A DNA stretch of 64,000 bases from Zerene cesonia. Taxonomy: Eukaryota; Arthropoda; Insecta; Lepidoptera; Pieridae. Positions 1 through 9,367 of this stretch are shown in pieces; within the stretch, counting starts at the first letter, position 1; each line of letters opens with the position of its first letter. The position numbers and the translations under genes are program-made. Under the pieces are notes generated by a model that searched no databases, was not told where the DNA came from, and saw nothing but the letters and a program-made list of their open reading frames with translations. The DNA lies in assembly GCF_012273895.1 (NCBI RefSeq), contig NC_052104.1, forward strand, positions 1,364,001-1,428,000. Reading direction: 5' to 3'.

Positions 1-72
1 TTCCAATTTAAGTGATCCAGTCGAGCGTGAATTGCCGTTTCGTTTATACTATATTATGTTATATTCTTCCAG

Positions 73-782
73 AGCTCTCGCGAGCAATTGGCGATCGCGG
101 CGTTCGCGCAATCCCTCCTCGTGATACCCAAGACGCTGTCAGTGAACGCGGCACGCGATGCTACAGACTTGGTGGCCAAGTTGCGAGCGTATCACAACTC
201 CTCGCAGACTAAGGTGACTTCGCAAATAAATCGTATATTTCATAATTAATGAGCAGCTAAAATATATTTATAGTCCACTCATTAGGTTTTCTGGCAAAAA
301 ATTAGAGGACACAAAAAAGTCCGCCACGTTTGTTAGAACACAATTATTTATTTATATATATATAACACTATTATACAATATAAAAAGTACAGCAATTTAA
401 ATAAATAAGTTTGTATATATAAGTTATGACTTAAAATAACAATTTGTATTAATTGATACGAATCACATTAAAATCGTTCCAAAGAATATAAGAGAAAAAT
501 ATATCTCGGGTCTCGAAGTCCATTCAAAACAACTAAACACGTGTTTCTTTACAGGTAGAGCACGCGAACCTAAAGTGGGTCGGTCTAGACCTCACCGAGG
601 GCACGCTACGCGACAACCTGGCTGCGGGTGTCCTCGAACCCGCTATATCCAAGATAAAATCCCTAAAATTCGCCACTGAGGCGGCGATCACCATCCTGCG
701 TATCGATGACATGATCAAATTAGACCCAGAACAGAAGGGCAAGAGCTATGAAGACGCGTGCAACGCCGGCGAGCTGGACTAA
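73..782 (+). CDS. CCT1: CCT1 / TCP-1 alpha chaperonin subunit, C-terminal two exons (partial)
   Basis: Alpha subunit of the cytosolic TRiC/CCT chaperonin, which folds actin, tubulin and other proteins in an ATP-driven ring. Only the last two coding exons are in the window: 73-213 and 555-782, joined in phase 0 by a GT-AG intron. Together they give 121 residues ending at TAA 780-782. The first exon reads SSREQLAIAAFAQSLLVIPK, the usual CCT equatorial-domain return. The second holds LKFATEAAITILRIDDMIKL, the highly conserved C-terminal helix of group II chaperonins. The tail is acidic (SYEDACNAGELD), as in alpha subunits. The earlier exons lie left of position 1. Several AATAAA signals follow, one at 1657-1662. 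The subunit assignment is by recognition of the C-terminal sequence; another CCT subunit is unlikely. Confidence 0.9.
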
Positions 783-1917
783 CTCAGTTAACTTATTCTC
801 TCGATTGGCGAGTGATAAACTGGATAACCTAGGGGCGTATTAAGTTATGGAAAAGTTAACATAGTGACATCATCGATAAAAAAAAACTTATTTTGGATTG
901 ATATTTGCCCATATGTGTCCTTTAGTATACAGGCAGTAATTGAAATATTTTTTTCAAAAAATATAGCCTAATATGCCCCTTAATTCTTTTTTAGAGTGAT
1001 TGCTATCATAAGTACATTACTTGTACATCGAGATCCAGTAACTTAATTTTGTATTGTATGAAGTCTTTTATATACGCCGCTTTGGAAGTATTATGTTATG
1101 TTACAAGAATAATTTGTTTAAGTTGGCCAGTTACAATATGTATTTGCGGGACTATAGCTGTTACACTGTTGAGGCGAAATTATTGAATGTTGGTAATTAA
1201 TGTTATAAAATTAAACGAAAGATTTCCAAATTGAATAAAATAACTAACATGTGCAGGCCTCACAAATATAACTTCATACATTATTATATTCATCAGAATT
1301 ACATGATACATTCTCAATATGTTTAAAATAAAATATCCAATGGAATATTCAATAAAAGAGGATGAAATATGAAGCACAATTCATTACACATTATAGATAT
1401 TTTTCAGTTGCATACACAGCTTGTATTTTAAAGTTTAAGGTACACAAAGACTGTTAGATTGTGACTTCAAAGTTGATATTAGTTCACAATTATTTGTTGA
1501 TAGCCACCAATCACCGAAAATAAAATATTAATAATATTAATTTAAATCCTTGCTAAAGATCGAATTTCATTTGATCCATTAAAAGAACTAGTTCGTAATG
1601 GTTTTATGCTTTTAACATTTAATGCTAGTTTATTTCGCTAGGGCCTATTTTGGCATAATAAAGATTAATATTTTAATGATGTTTTTGTCATACACTCTAT
1701 TAACATAATAAAAAACGTAAGTAATTAACTTTCCTTCTCTCTTATCTAAAATTATATAGGTACACAAACCTATATAAAAAATGACCTTCAAAACTCGATT
1801 AAAATAACAATAATATAGTAACTGTACCGATTGAGGTGGAATGATGAATAAATAAATATCAATAATAAGCTACTAAATACATTACTATTACGACCATTGA
1901 GCTATATTAGTTTCTAT

Positions 1918-2085
1918 TTGTGGTAGTCGAGCACGCTTCGGCACGAATTGAGCCAGCTCGCACCGGCCGGTCTATAATCGACCTTACCTCTCCAAATGTT
2001 AATGGGCGATGGAAGCGTCATCTTACCTAGCTAGCTTACCATCAGGCGACCCGCCAGCTCCATTGCCGATGTTAACATAAAAAAA
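1918..2085 (+). repeat. Dispersed lepidopteran retroposon, copy 1 (family D)
   Basis: It begins with a GTAGTCGAGCACGCTTCGGC block and ends with a segment meaning 'cctctccaaatgtt ... gggcgatgg ... accatcaggcgacccgccagctc...gccga', followed by an A-rich tail. The same head and tail occur at 32376-32655, and the tail alone at 6990-7075. The middle of this copy is shorter than in the 32.4 kb copy. The family is a short non-coding retroposon; I do not assign a database name. Confidence 0.6.
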
Positions 2086-2440
2086 TATTTAAAGGTAAGT
2101 ACTTAATAAGTTCGAAACTTTTTATGTTTATTTTTTGTATGAGATAAACCACCAATGAAGAAAGGAATACTATCATGAAATTTATATAGTTATAAAAAGA
2201 AAGTAACGATGTTAAATACGTCAAAAATATCAAGCCTTTCAAGACAGAGATCTACAGATATTCGAGAAAAATTAGTGGTTGTGAAACAGTCGGGTAAAAA
2301 TGAAAAACCGAATCTCATTCTTTGAAATAAATGCTTAATCAATCAGTGCCAATAAAATCTCCACACTAAACTCGACTACTAGAAGGTTCGAACGGCGTTT
2401 TATAAATTTGAAATTTCAGCTTAGGTTGTAAAAATATATT

Positions 2441-2649
2441 AGTGAAGTCCCGTGTCCCCTGGTGGGGTATGGGGCAGATGATGTACATCTGTTTCACTGA
2501 TCGATTTTCTTTTTTGGACATGTAGGTGATCAGCCTTCTGTGTCTTGTCAGACCGAGACTTCTTTTTTTTCTGCGTCCCCACCGGGAATCGAACCCAGGA
2601 CCCCTCGGTTCTAAGCTCACGCGCTAACCACTGTACCAAGGAGGCGGTC
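2441..2649 (-). mobile_element. tRNA-derived SINE (family A), with 13-bp target duplication
   Basis: On the minus strand the head has tRNA-like Pol III promoter boxes, a TGGTACAGTGGTTAGCGCG box A region and a GGGTTCGATTCCCGG box B. A body ending near CACGGGACTTCACT follows. The element is flanked by a perfect 13-bp direct repeat GTAAAAATATATT at 2428-2440 and 2650-2662, the signature of LINE-mediated retroposition. A second copy of the family lies at 59096-59312 on the plus strand. It is not a functional tRNA gene, because the 3' half departs from a cloverleaf. Confidence 0.85.
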
Positions 2650-3406
2650 GTAAAAATATATTGATCTACGTATATTTTAGGAATAATTGTTAAGTTATAC
2701 TAATACTCTTTTTTTTGCTTCAAGGTTTGTTTTATCGACTAGAATTTTACAAAGAACACTTTTTTAACCCACTTCAAAAAAGGAGATTATCAATGCGACT
2801 GTATTTTTTTTTTGGTTTTTTTCCTCAAAAATTTTTCTGGATGAACCGCCTTTTAATAACTCTTTTTGTATTTAAAAGCCGCTGCCATGTACTTCCATTA
2901 AAATATGATCTAATTCTGACAATTTAGATTTAGTTAAATAATAATTATTTATTGCCTGGTTTTGATATGAATATCTCTAGAAGCTGTAAGCACACAATTA
3001 TAACTGGGTTAACTGAAACTTGTGATTTTGAATCGGCCGTAGTGATTCAACCGTGGTAGGTATACGAGTGAAAAAAAAAATTTCTACGAACCCCGTAGTT
3101 GACCCCCTTAATTTAGGAGGTAGTACAAAGCATAGCCGTAACATATCTAATGTTCAAGGTTACAAAATTTAGGTGATCTGTGAATCCTGCTTCACAGTTT
3201 ATGTCTGTGATTGACATTTCTCACTTCAGTCTTTAAATATTGGCTAATGACTTTTGACAGAAACACCTACACTTTAAACTGATAACAATCACAAAAAATA
3301 ATTAAGAATCATTAATTAAATCAGAACCCTTACTTTTACAATTCACAAAATACCGAAGCAATATTCTATCATAACTTTTCAAATAGTCGTCCAAAAATCT
3401 GTTCAA

Positions 3407-6319
3407 ATGTTAGCGGTACGAAATATATTCGTCTCAATTAAAAATATAAATCCTCTACGAATGACTACGGCATTTGCATCAACATTATCTTCTCCCAAGG
3501 TAAAATACTGCTTTAGTAGTTTACATGTATTGTAAGAACTAGCAATGTAGGTAATAAGTATATTATAATAGGTTTAGTTTTAAACCGTTGACCCGGCGAA
3601 CTCCTAACCGCCGCGTCACTTTTTATTAGAATTGTTTTCAAGATCGACGTAAATATATATGAAACGTATTTTTTGAAAATAAATAGATGTACCTGACCAT
3701 ACCTACATTATTAAAAAAAATATATGTATTTTAAAATACAGTCTGTAGACCGGTTTGTCGTATCTTATCACCATTATGTTTGTTATTTTTAATTCAACTT
3801 AAATAATTGTTATCCAATTGCTATTACTACCTTTTTTTTATTAAAAAAATCTATCATTCTAACAAGCTACCTTACAATATATAATACAATAATGTATGCT
3901 AATTAAAATAGCAATAGCACTTTGTTTAAACTATTTAATATACTTAGACCCATTATGCTTATCACTTATCATAAATGAAGTACATCTCTTTATAATCTCA
4001 TCTGAATTATTCATTTTTAAGAATATCATAGAATCTTAATTAAATTTTGTCTTTCATTATTGTTTTGTTCATTTTTTTGTTAGTGAAAAGATAATTGTGC
4101 TAATTTTATTGCATTTTACTCACATCTATGGCTGCTGAAAAAATAATGCAAAATCATCTACTTATAGGAAGAAAAAATTAAAGTCGGAAAATATGAAATT
4201 AACTATATCAAAGTAGGTCAAGGTTCACACAACATACTCTGTGCTCCTGGAGCTCTAGGGTCAATTTGGACTGACTTTAAACCTCAAGTAGATGGGATAG
4301 ACAGAGAGAAGTTTAGTCTGGTTGTATGGGATCCACCAGGGTTCGGTAAGAGTATGCCACCAGAACGGAACTTCAGTATTGACTTTTATGAAAAGGATGC
4401 TGATATAGCTTTTGAGTTTATGAAGGTAATGTATGTAGTTACTTTCTTTTTTGGAAATTGCATTAGATGAAAAATTAATATTTTTAAATATTTTATGAAT
4501 TTTTCATGCATACTTTTTTAACTTTCCTATATAAAACAAAACAGTAAATTTGGCTCTCAGCAGCTATCAAAAATAATTTATAAGTTGGGCTTTAAGTCAG
4601 TTATTTTAAGTATTACATGTATTTTTAAGGAATTGAATATTCCCAAATTCTCGCTTCTGGGCTGGAGTGATGGGGGCATAACAAGTATGATTCTGGCTGC
4701 AAAATATCCTGATGCAGTCAACAAACTAGTTATTTGGGGTGCCAATTCATTTATATTACCTAAAGAGCTAGAGGGATATAAAAGTATGTATAGCAATTAT
4801 TTCTTTAACTTCTAATTATGGAGAATTAATGATTAACTACAAGAATAAATACCATTTCCCCGCTTGTCCCAGCTTTTTCCATTTGTATATAATAAATAAA
4901 ATTTAAGCTACTACAAATAACACTTACTGATAATGTGACTTAATTACAATACGAGCATGTTTCCGCAAATCGACGTCAAGTGCCTATTTTGCGAGAAAGG
5001 GAAAAGAAGTAGGGGGGAGGAGTGGTCAAAGCTGAAACCACGATAGTTTACCAGCTTGTGAGAGCTGCCGAAACATTCAGGCAGGGACCCGGGACCCAGG
5101 AAACCAAAAGATAACGTGACTTGTTTGAGGAATAATTTTTTTTTAAATGGCCTGAATATATATATGTATGGATAACATTTAATGCAATTTATACATTTTT
5201 GAAAAAAAAATCTAAAATTCAATCACGAGGCGGATTTCGAACCCGCGTCATTTCGAGTGAACCGTGACTGCACCATATACCGCATTTTATGTATATATAT
5301 TTTTCTTTTGATACATATGTTTCGTATATTCTTTTTCGGTTATATGTTCATAGGATCTACCCATGCCATCTTCAGATTATTGTTTATCTAAAATGCATTA
5401 AATTACAAAATGATGATGTTAAACGATGAATTTCTATTTACAGAAATTAGAGATGTAAATTCTTGGTCAAAAAGGATGAAAGAACCAATGATTGAGTTAT
5501 ATGGCGAAGAAAGATTCACAAACTACTGGGCTAAATGGGTGGATACAATGGAGGAGTTATTTAAAGCGAAAGATGGCAACATTTGTTCTGAACTACTTAA
5601 AAATATTAAATGCCAAACACTCATCATACATGGTGAAAAAGATCCACTAGTTGATGGAGTTCATGTGTCTCATCTCCACACGCATATTTCAGGATCGAGG
5701 TGATTTGTTTTTTATCTGGCAAACCCACGCTTAACATTCGACTTCGAGGGATGTCGATTGTAATATTTTTTTAGTTTGCAGTACATCGTTATTATTCACG
5801 ATCACATGTATTAATTTCCGGTAGGGCAGCCGATATAGAAACGACTTTTGTTTTACAAAAAAGAGCTATGCGTTAAATATATATTTAAATGCAAGACTCG
5901 CTTACAGATTACTAAGACTACTGGTACCTGATTGTCTCGTCACAGCATTACGACTGGAATGATTTTAAACGTAAAATGTTCTAACTCTGTAGAAACTACT
6001 TTCCGAACCGGTGGCATATTAGTATATTTGTATTATTATGTATATACCGGGGTAAAACGATTCTATGTTTTTTCGGGTTTCAACCTATATCTGTACCGTA
6101 TTTCATCCAAATTGGCAAAGTGGTTTATGCGTGAAGGAGAGACAGACAGAGTTACTTTCACATCCACAATATTAGTTGGTATAATATATATATGATTCAT
6201 AATGTTCCTTTGAAATTATTTTCAGAATACATTTATATCCAGAAGGGAAACATAACGTGCACATTCGTTACGCAGATGACTTTAACAAGCGAGTGCAAGA
6301 TTTTTTACTTTTGCAATAA
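3407..6319 (+). CDS. BPHL: Valacyclovir hydrolase-like serine hydrolase (BPHL), copy 1
   Basis: Alpha/beta-hydrolase of the BPHL/valacyclovirase family, which cleaves esters of alpha-amino acids; the human enzyme is mitochondrial or cytosolic. Five exons: 3407-3499, 4168-4425, 4630-4783, 5444-5699, 6226-6319, intron phases 0, 0, 1, 2. They encode 284 residues, close to human BPHL (291). Catalytic residues are visible: Ser130 in GWSDGG, Asp235 in EKDPLV, His263 in GKHNVHIR. The spacings of 105 and 28 equal those of the human Ser122/Asp227/His255 triad. Asp131, next to the nucleophile, matches the residue that holds the substrate amino group in the human enzyme. The oxyanion region is CAPGALGS. 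The N-terminus (MLAVRNIFVSIKN) is basic and may be a mitochondrial presequence. A polyadenylation signal lies at 6386-6391. A tandem paralogue starts at 9368. Introns 3 and 4 hold repeat debris. Confidence 0.88.
5219..5290 (-). repeat. SINE remnant (family C) in BPHL intron 3
   Basis: A tRNA-like segment on the minus strand containing a box B-like sequence (plus strand: cacgaggcggatttcgaacccgc). Related pieces occur at 26917-27075 and 51853-51965. It is short and degenerate, with no target duplication that I can see. Confidence 0.45.
6001..6195 (+). repeat. Non-LTR retrotransposon 3'-end remnant in BPHL copy 1 intron 4
   Basis: Contains the phrase 'catccaaattggcaaagtggtttatgcgtgaagg', then 'agacagacagagttactttc' and a TA-rich tail. 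Similar phrases recur at 27390-27485, 31640-31740, 11407-11585 and 52540-52690. Such conserved tails are typical of truncated LINE copies in Lepidoptera. No reverse-transcriptase coding sequence is present here. Confidence 0.5.
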
Positions 6320-6989
6320 ATATACAACTTTTATACATGCTAGTCTATAAGGATATTGTTTTTATACATGTTTATTGCGGCTACTAATAAAGTTTATTTA
6401 TGGTTAATGGTTTGATTTTTACCCTCAATTGTCGAATTGTTTTTTATATTGGGACACTTACGTTCATACTCAACTAAAAGGATATGAAAGCGTTTAGAGG
6501 TTTTACTTTACCTGATGAGGTAAAGTTGTCTCGCAAATAAAGATAATTAAAATGAAAAAAAATATCACGCTTCACAGGTTTTCTTTTCGTTTAAGTGGCG
6601 TTTAATTGGAAAAAACTATTTGAGAACAAAACGTAATTAGGGCGCCAATATTCCTTATCAGTACTCATTATTTTCATTTGATATTGACATTACTTATTTA
6701 TGAATGCATTAAATTTTGCAATGTAAATAATAATATAGCTAGGACTTATAAATTTAAATAAAGGGTACCGGACAATACATTGGGAATGTAATCCATCGTT
6801 TGGTGCGATGAGGCGGCGTGAGACGAGTGCCGTAGTGTGTACCACAGACTGTACAGTAGTGCTATACTCCGGTGACGGTTTTTTCTTCTACTTCTTCTAA
6901 CTTCTAGCCGGACAATGAGCCGTGTGTGTCTATGCAAGATTTCCACAGTTAAAAACATTCTTGAAAATAAAAAAAAAATGTATATATAT

Positions 6990-7075
6990 ATTCGACCTTA
7001 GGTCTGCAATCGACCTTACGCCTCCAAATACGTTCATGGGCGGTGGTAGCACTTAACATCAGGCGATCCATCACG
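6990..7075 (+). repeat. Dispersed retroposon, copy 2, tail only (family D)
   Basis: Matches the tail of the 1918-2085 and 32376-32655 elements: 'aatcgaccttacgcctccaaa ... ttcatgggcggtggtagcacttaacatcaggcga'. It lies just left of the piggyBac-like insertion. Confidence 0.5.
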
Positions 7076-7126
7076 CGACACATAATATTTTATGTCTTGG
7101 TTCACGTTCTAAAGTATTCGATTTAA

Positions 7127-8762
7127 CCCAGATAAGCCTGAAACTAAAATTTTCTGAAAATTTTGAAAAAAGTTACATTATTTAGTTTATTAGATCTTAT
7201 GCAACATAAAAAAATTATGAAAAAAAAATCAAGTGTAAGGCTTTCAGGGAAACAGCCGTCCTATATGTAGGACAGTAGGATAACAAGAGGAAATAAAATA
7301 CCATTTATGACAAAACAGAATGTAATCAAAAAGTGTAGTTTATTAGATAACTATTGATTATATTACCCATTGTTATATGTAATTTACTAGATTAACACTA
7401 TTTATGAATGATATGTTTCAAAACACTTGACACACTCTCCAACATCACATTTCTTGCAACATGTCAAACATTTTTTGTGACATTGACGACAGTGTGTTTG
7501 CTTCGATTGAGGTATAACCAGATGATTCATTTGGTCTTTACGACTATCAGCATGTTCATGATGGGAGGGTCGGCTAGGCCCTCTTTTGGCATTTTTCTGT
7601 TTGATTCAATCAAAGCAATTGCTACCCTTCTGCGAAAGCCAAGATGATCCAGTTTTCCATGATTTATTTTATATAGGTAACTGCCATGCATTATGTTCGG
7701 CAAGATCAATCATGTGTGTGAGCAACGGCATGTACCATTTAGTATACCAATATAGTATACCAATTCGGTAATGTGAAATATTTTCATCAGACCGATCCAC
7801 TCCTCCCATATATTTGTTATAGATGGACACCATATGTGGTTCTTCTATGACAATTTTTCTCTTTTCACTTTGTGAGAAGCGTTTGGCAGATTGTTTAGGA
7901 TTTATTCCTACAGCATTAGAAGCAATACTGAATATATTATTGTCATGCCATTTAGCAATAATGAACGTGTTGTCATGTGTCGTTCTGTAATCGATAGCAC
8001 CACGTTCCTTTTTTTTCAGTAACTTCTATGTAATCAGCCCCGTTTTCTCCATGCGTAGGTACGCCTACGTTTAGTTCGACCTGTAGAATCAGAAGGTTCT
8101 TCTTCTGTATCACTCACCATAATCTGCCCTTGAATCATTACTTCAGCCGGTTGAAGCAGAATGTTTCGTGGCAAATTATTCAAAGTTACATTATCTTCTT
8201 CACCCGAATCTTCGTCAGTGAGACAGTCAGGATCAACAGGAGGAGGTAGAATAGATATCAGTCGTTCTCTATAATCTTCTTCATTATCAGAAACATTTTC
8301 TAAAGCATCTAAAATTTTATGCGCAGCTAACGGTCTGTAAAGAAAAAGTTGTATTATTGTACTAAAATCATGTATATTATCCTACAGTCCTATATATAGT
8401 ACGCTAGTATTTGTAACAAGTTATACGTAATTTATTTATATTATTTTGCTAGAATATTTATTTAGTACAAAAGTTAAGGTTATCAACTAGATATTAACAC
8501 AGAAAAAAGCAACTCACGAGTAAAATATAACTTTTTATACATACCTGTCATTTGCCATGTCTGCAATGCACTTTTATTACACACTTATAAGGTAAAATAT
8601 AAGGTAAAAACTGTTAAAATAACTGTCTTTTTATTTTTTCTAATAAAGCTGACACGTTTCTTACTGCAAATCATAAGACTAAATAATCTTAGATAAAGAG
8701 GGTATTCTGATATTTTTTTTTATTTCTACTGTCCTAAATATAGGACAGTAGGCTTATCTGGG
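7127..8762 (-). mobile_element. Internally deleted piggyBac-type DNA transposon with intact TTAA sites
   Basis: 1636-bp element bounded by perfect 13-bp terminal inverted repeats, CCCAGATAAGCCT at the left and AGGCTTATCTGGG at the right. Each is flanked by TTAA (7123-7126 and 8763-8766), the target site of the piggyBac superfamily. Palindromes of the form GTCCTA-N4-TAGGAC sit just inside both ends (about 7258-7273 and 8731-8746), with a related one near 8390. The interior holds decayed transposase sequence on the minus strand (separate entry). The ends and target sites look well preserved although the transposase core is missing, so any later movement would have needed transposase from elsewhere. 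It lies in the intergenic region between the two BPHL copies. Confidence 0.88.
7395..8558 (-). pseudogene. piggyBac-like transposase, broken and missing its catalytic core
   Basis: Minus strand. A start codon at 8556-8558 opens a 14-nt exon (8545-8558) with a GT donor. It joins an exon from 8334 whose frame runs through an acidic N-terminal domain (residues like ALENVSDNEEDY) to an in-frame TGA at 8034-8036. Downstream, in other frames, come C-terminal transposase pieces: YRTTHDNTFIIAKWHDNN, YNKYMGGVDRSDENISHYR (this MGGVD Asp is the third catalytic Asp of the family) and LAEHNAW. A Cys-rich tail near 7405-7500 resembles the piggyBac zinc-binding C-terminus. The stretch carrying the first two catalytic Asp residues is absent, and stops and frameshifts interrupt the rest. 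It cannot encode an active transposase. Confidence 0.82.
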
Positions 8763-9367
8763 TTAAATACCCATTCATTTGAAATAGAGGAATTTATCTT
8801 TTATACAGTTAAATATCTATTATATTCAGGTACTAATATATTATCTTATTATTGAATATATAGTTATTATTAATTATACAGTAAGTTAAATAGGTCATAA
8901 CGTGAACGGAATTTTTAAAATCTGTCTGCTGATCTGATCATATCTGTACTGGGAAATACCATTTTTTACTCTAAAAATTCATATAAGGATGAATCACCTT
9001 AGAATTAAATAAATTTATGTTCTTCATCTCTCAATAATAAACAATGACATTGAATATTAATTAAAGTTAGTAAAGAAAACCCCTGTATTAGGTACTTTAA
9101 ATAGATATCTTCTCATTACAACTTCCACCTCAATGTTATTATAATAGCTATTCGGTTACAAAACAACGCAAAATTCGAATAAACAGCTGTTACAATAAAA
9201 ATTTTCGAGTGTAATCTATGTCCAAGTTCTAAAGATACAAACTGCTATGACTTTCCTCTTCAAGCCTCAGTCATGTTCCAAACACGAAGCGTGGTTGCCT
9301 CATTCTGTTTCAAAGTTTTATAAAATAAAGATCTTGTATATTTTTATAACATCATTATTAGCTGAAA

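Larger units (their letters stand above)
783..3406. other. Intergenic: CCT1 3' UTR and retroposons
   Basis: AT-rich DNA between CCT1 and the first BPHL copy. The first ~900 bases are probably CCT1 3' UTR, with several AATAAA-like signals. A retroposon copy is at about 1918-2085 and a tRNA-derived SINE with clear target duplications at 2441-2649. I see no further coding sequence. Confidence 0.5.

Noticed and set aside
2560..2648. tRNA gene on the minus strand
   Set aside because: A-box and B-box are present but the acceptor stem and 3' half do not fold; flanking target duplications and a second copy at 59.1 kb show it is a SINE.
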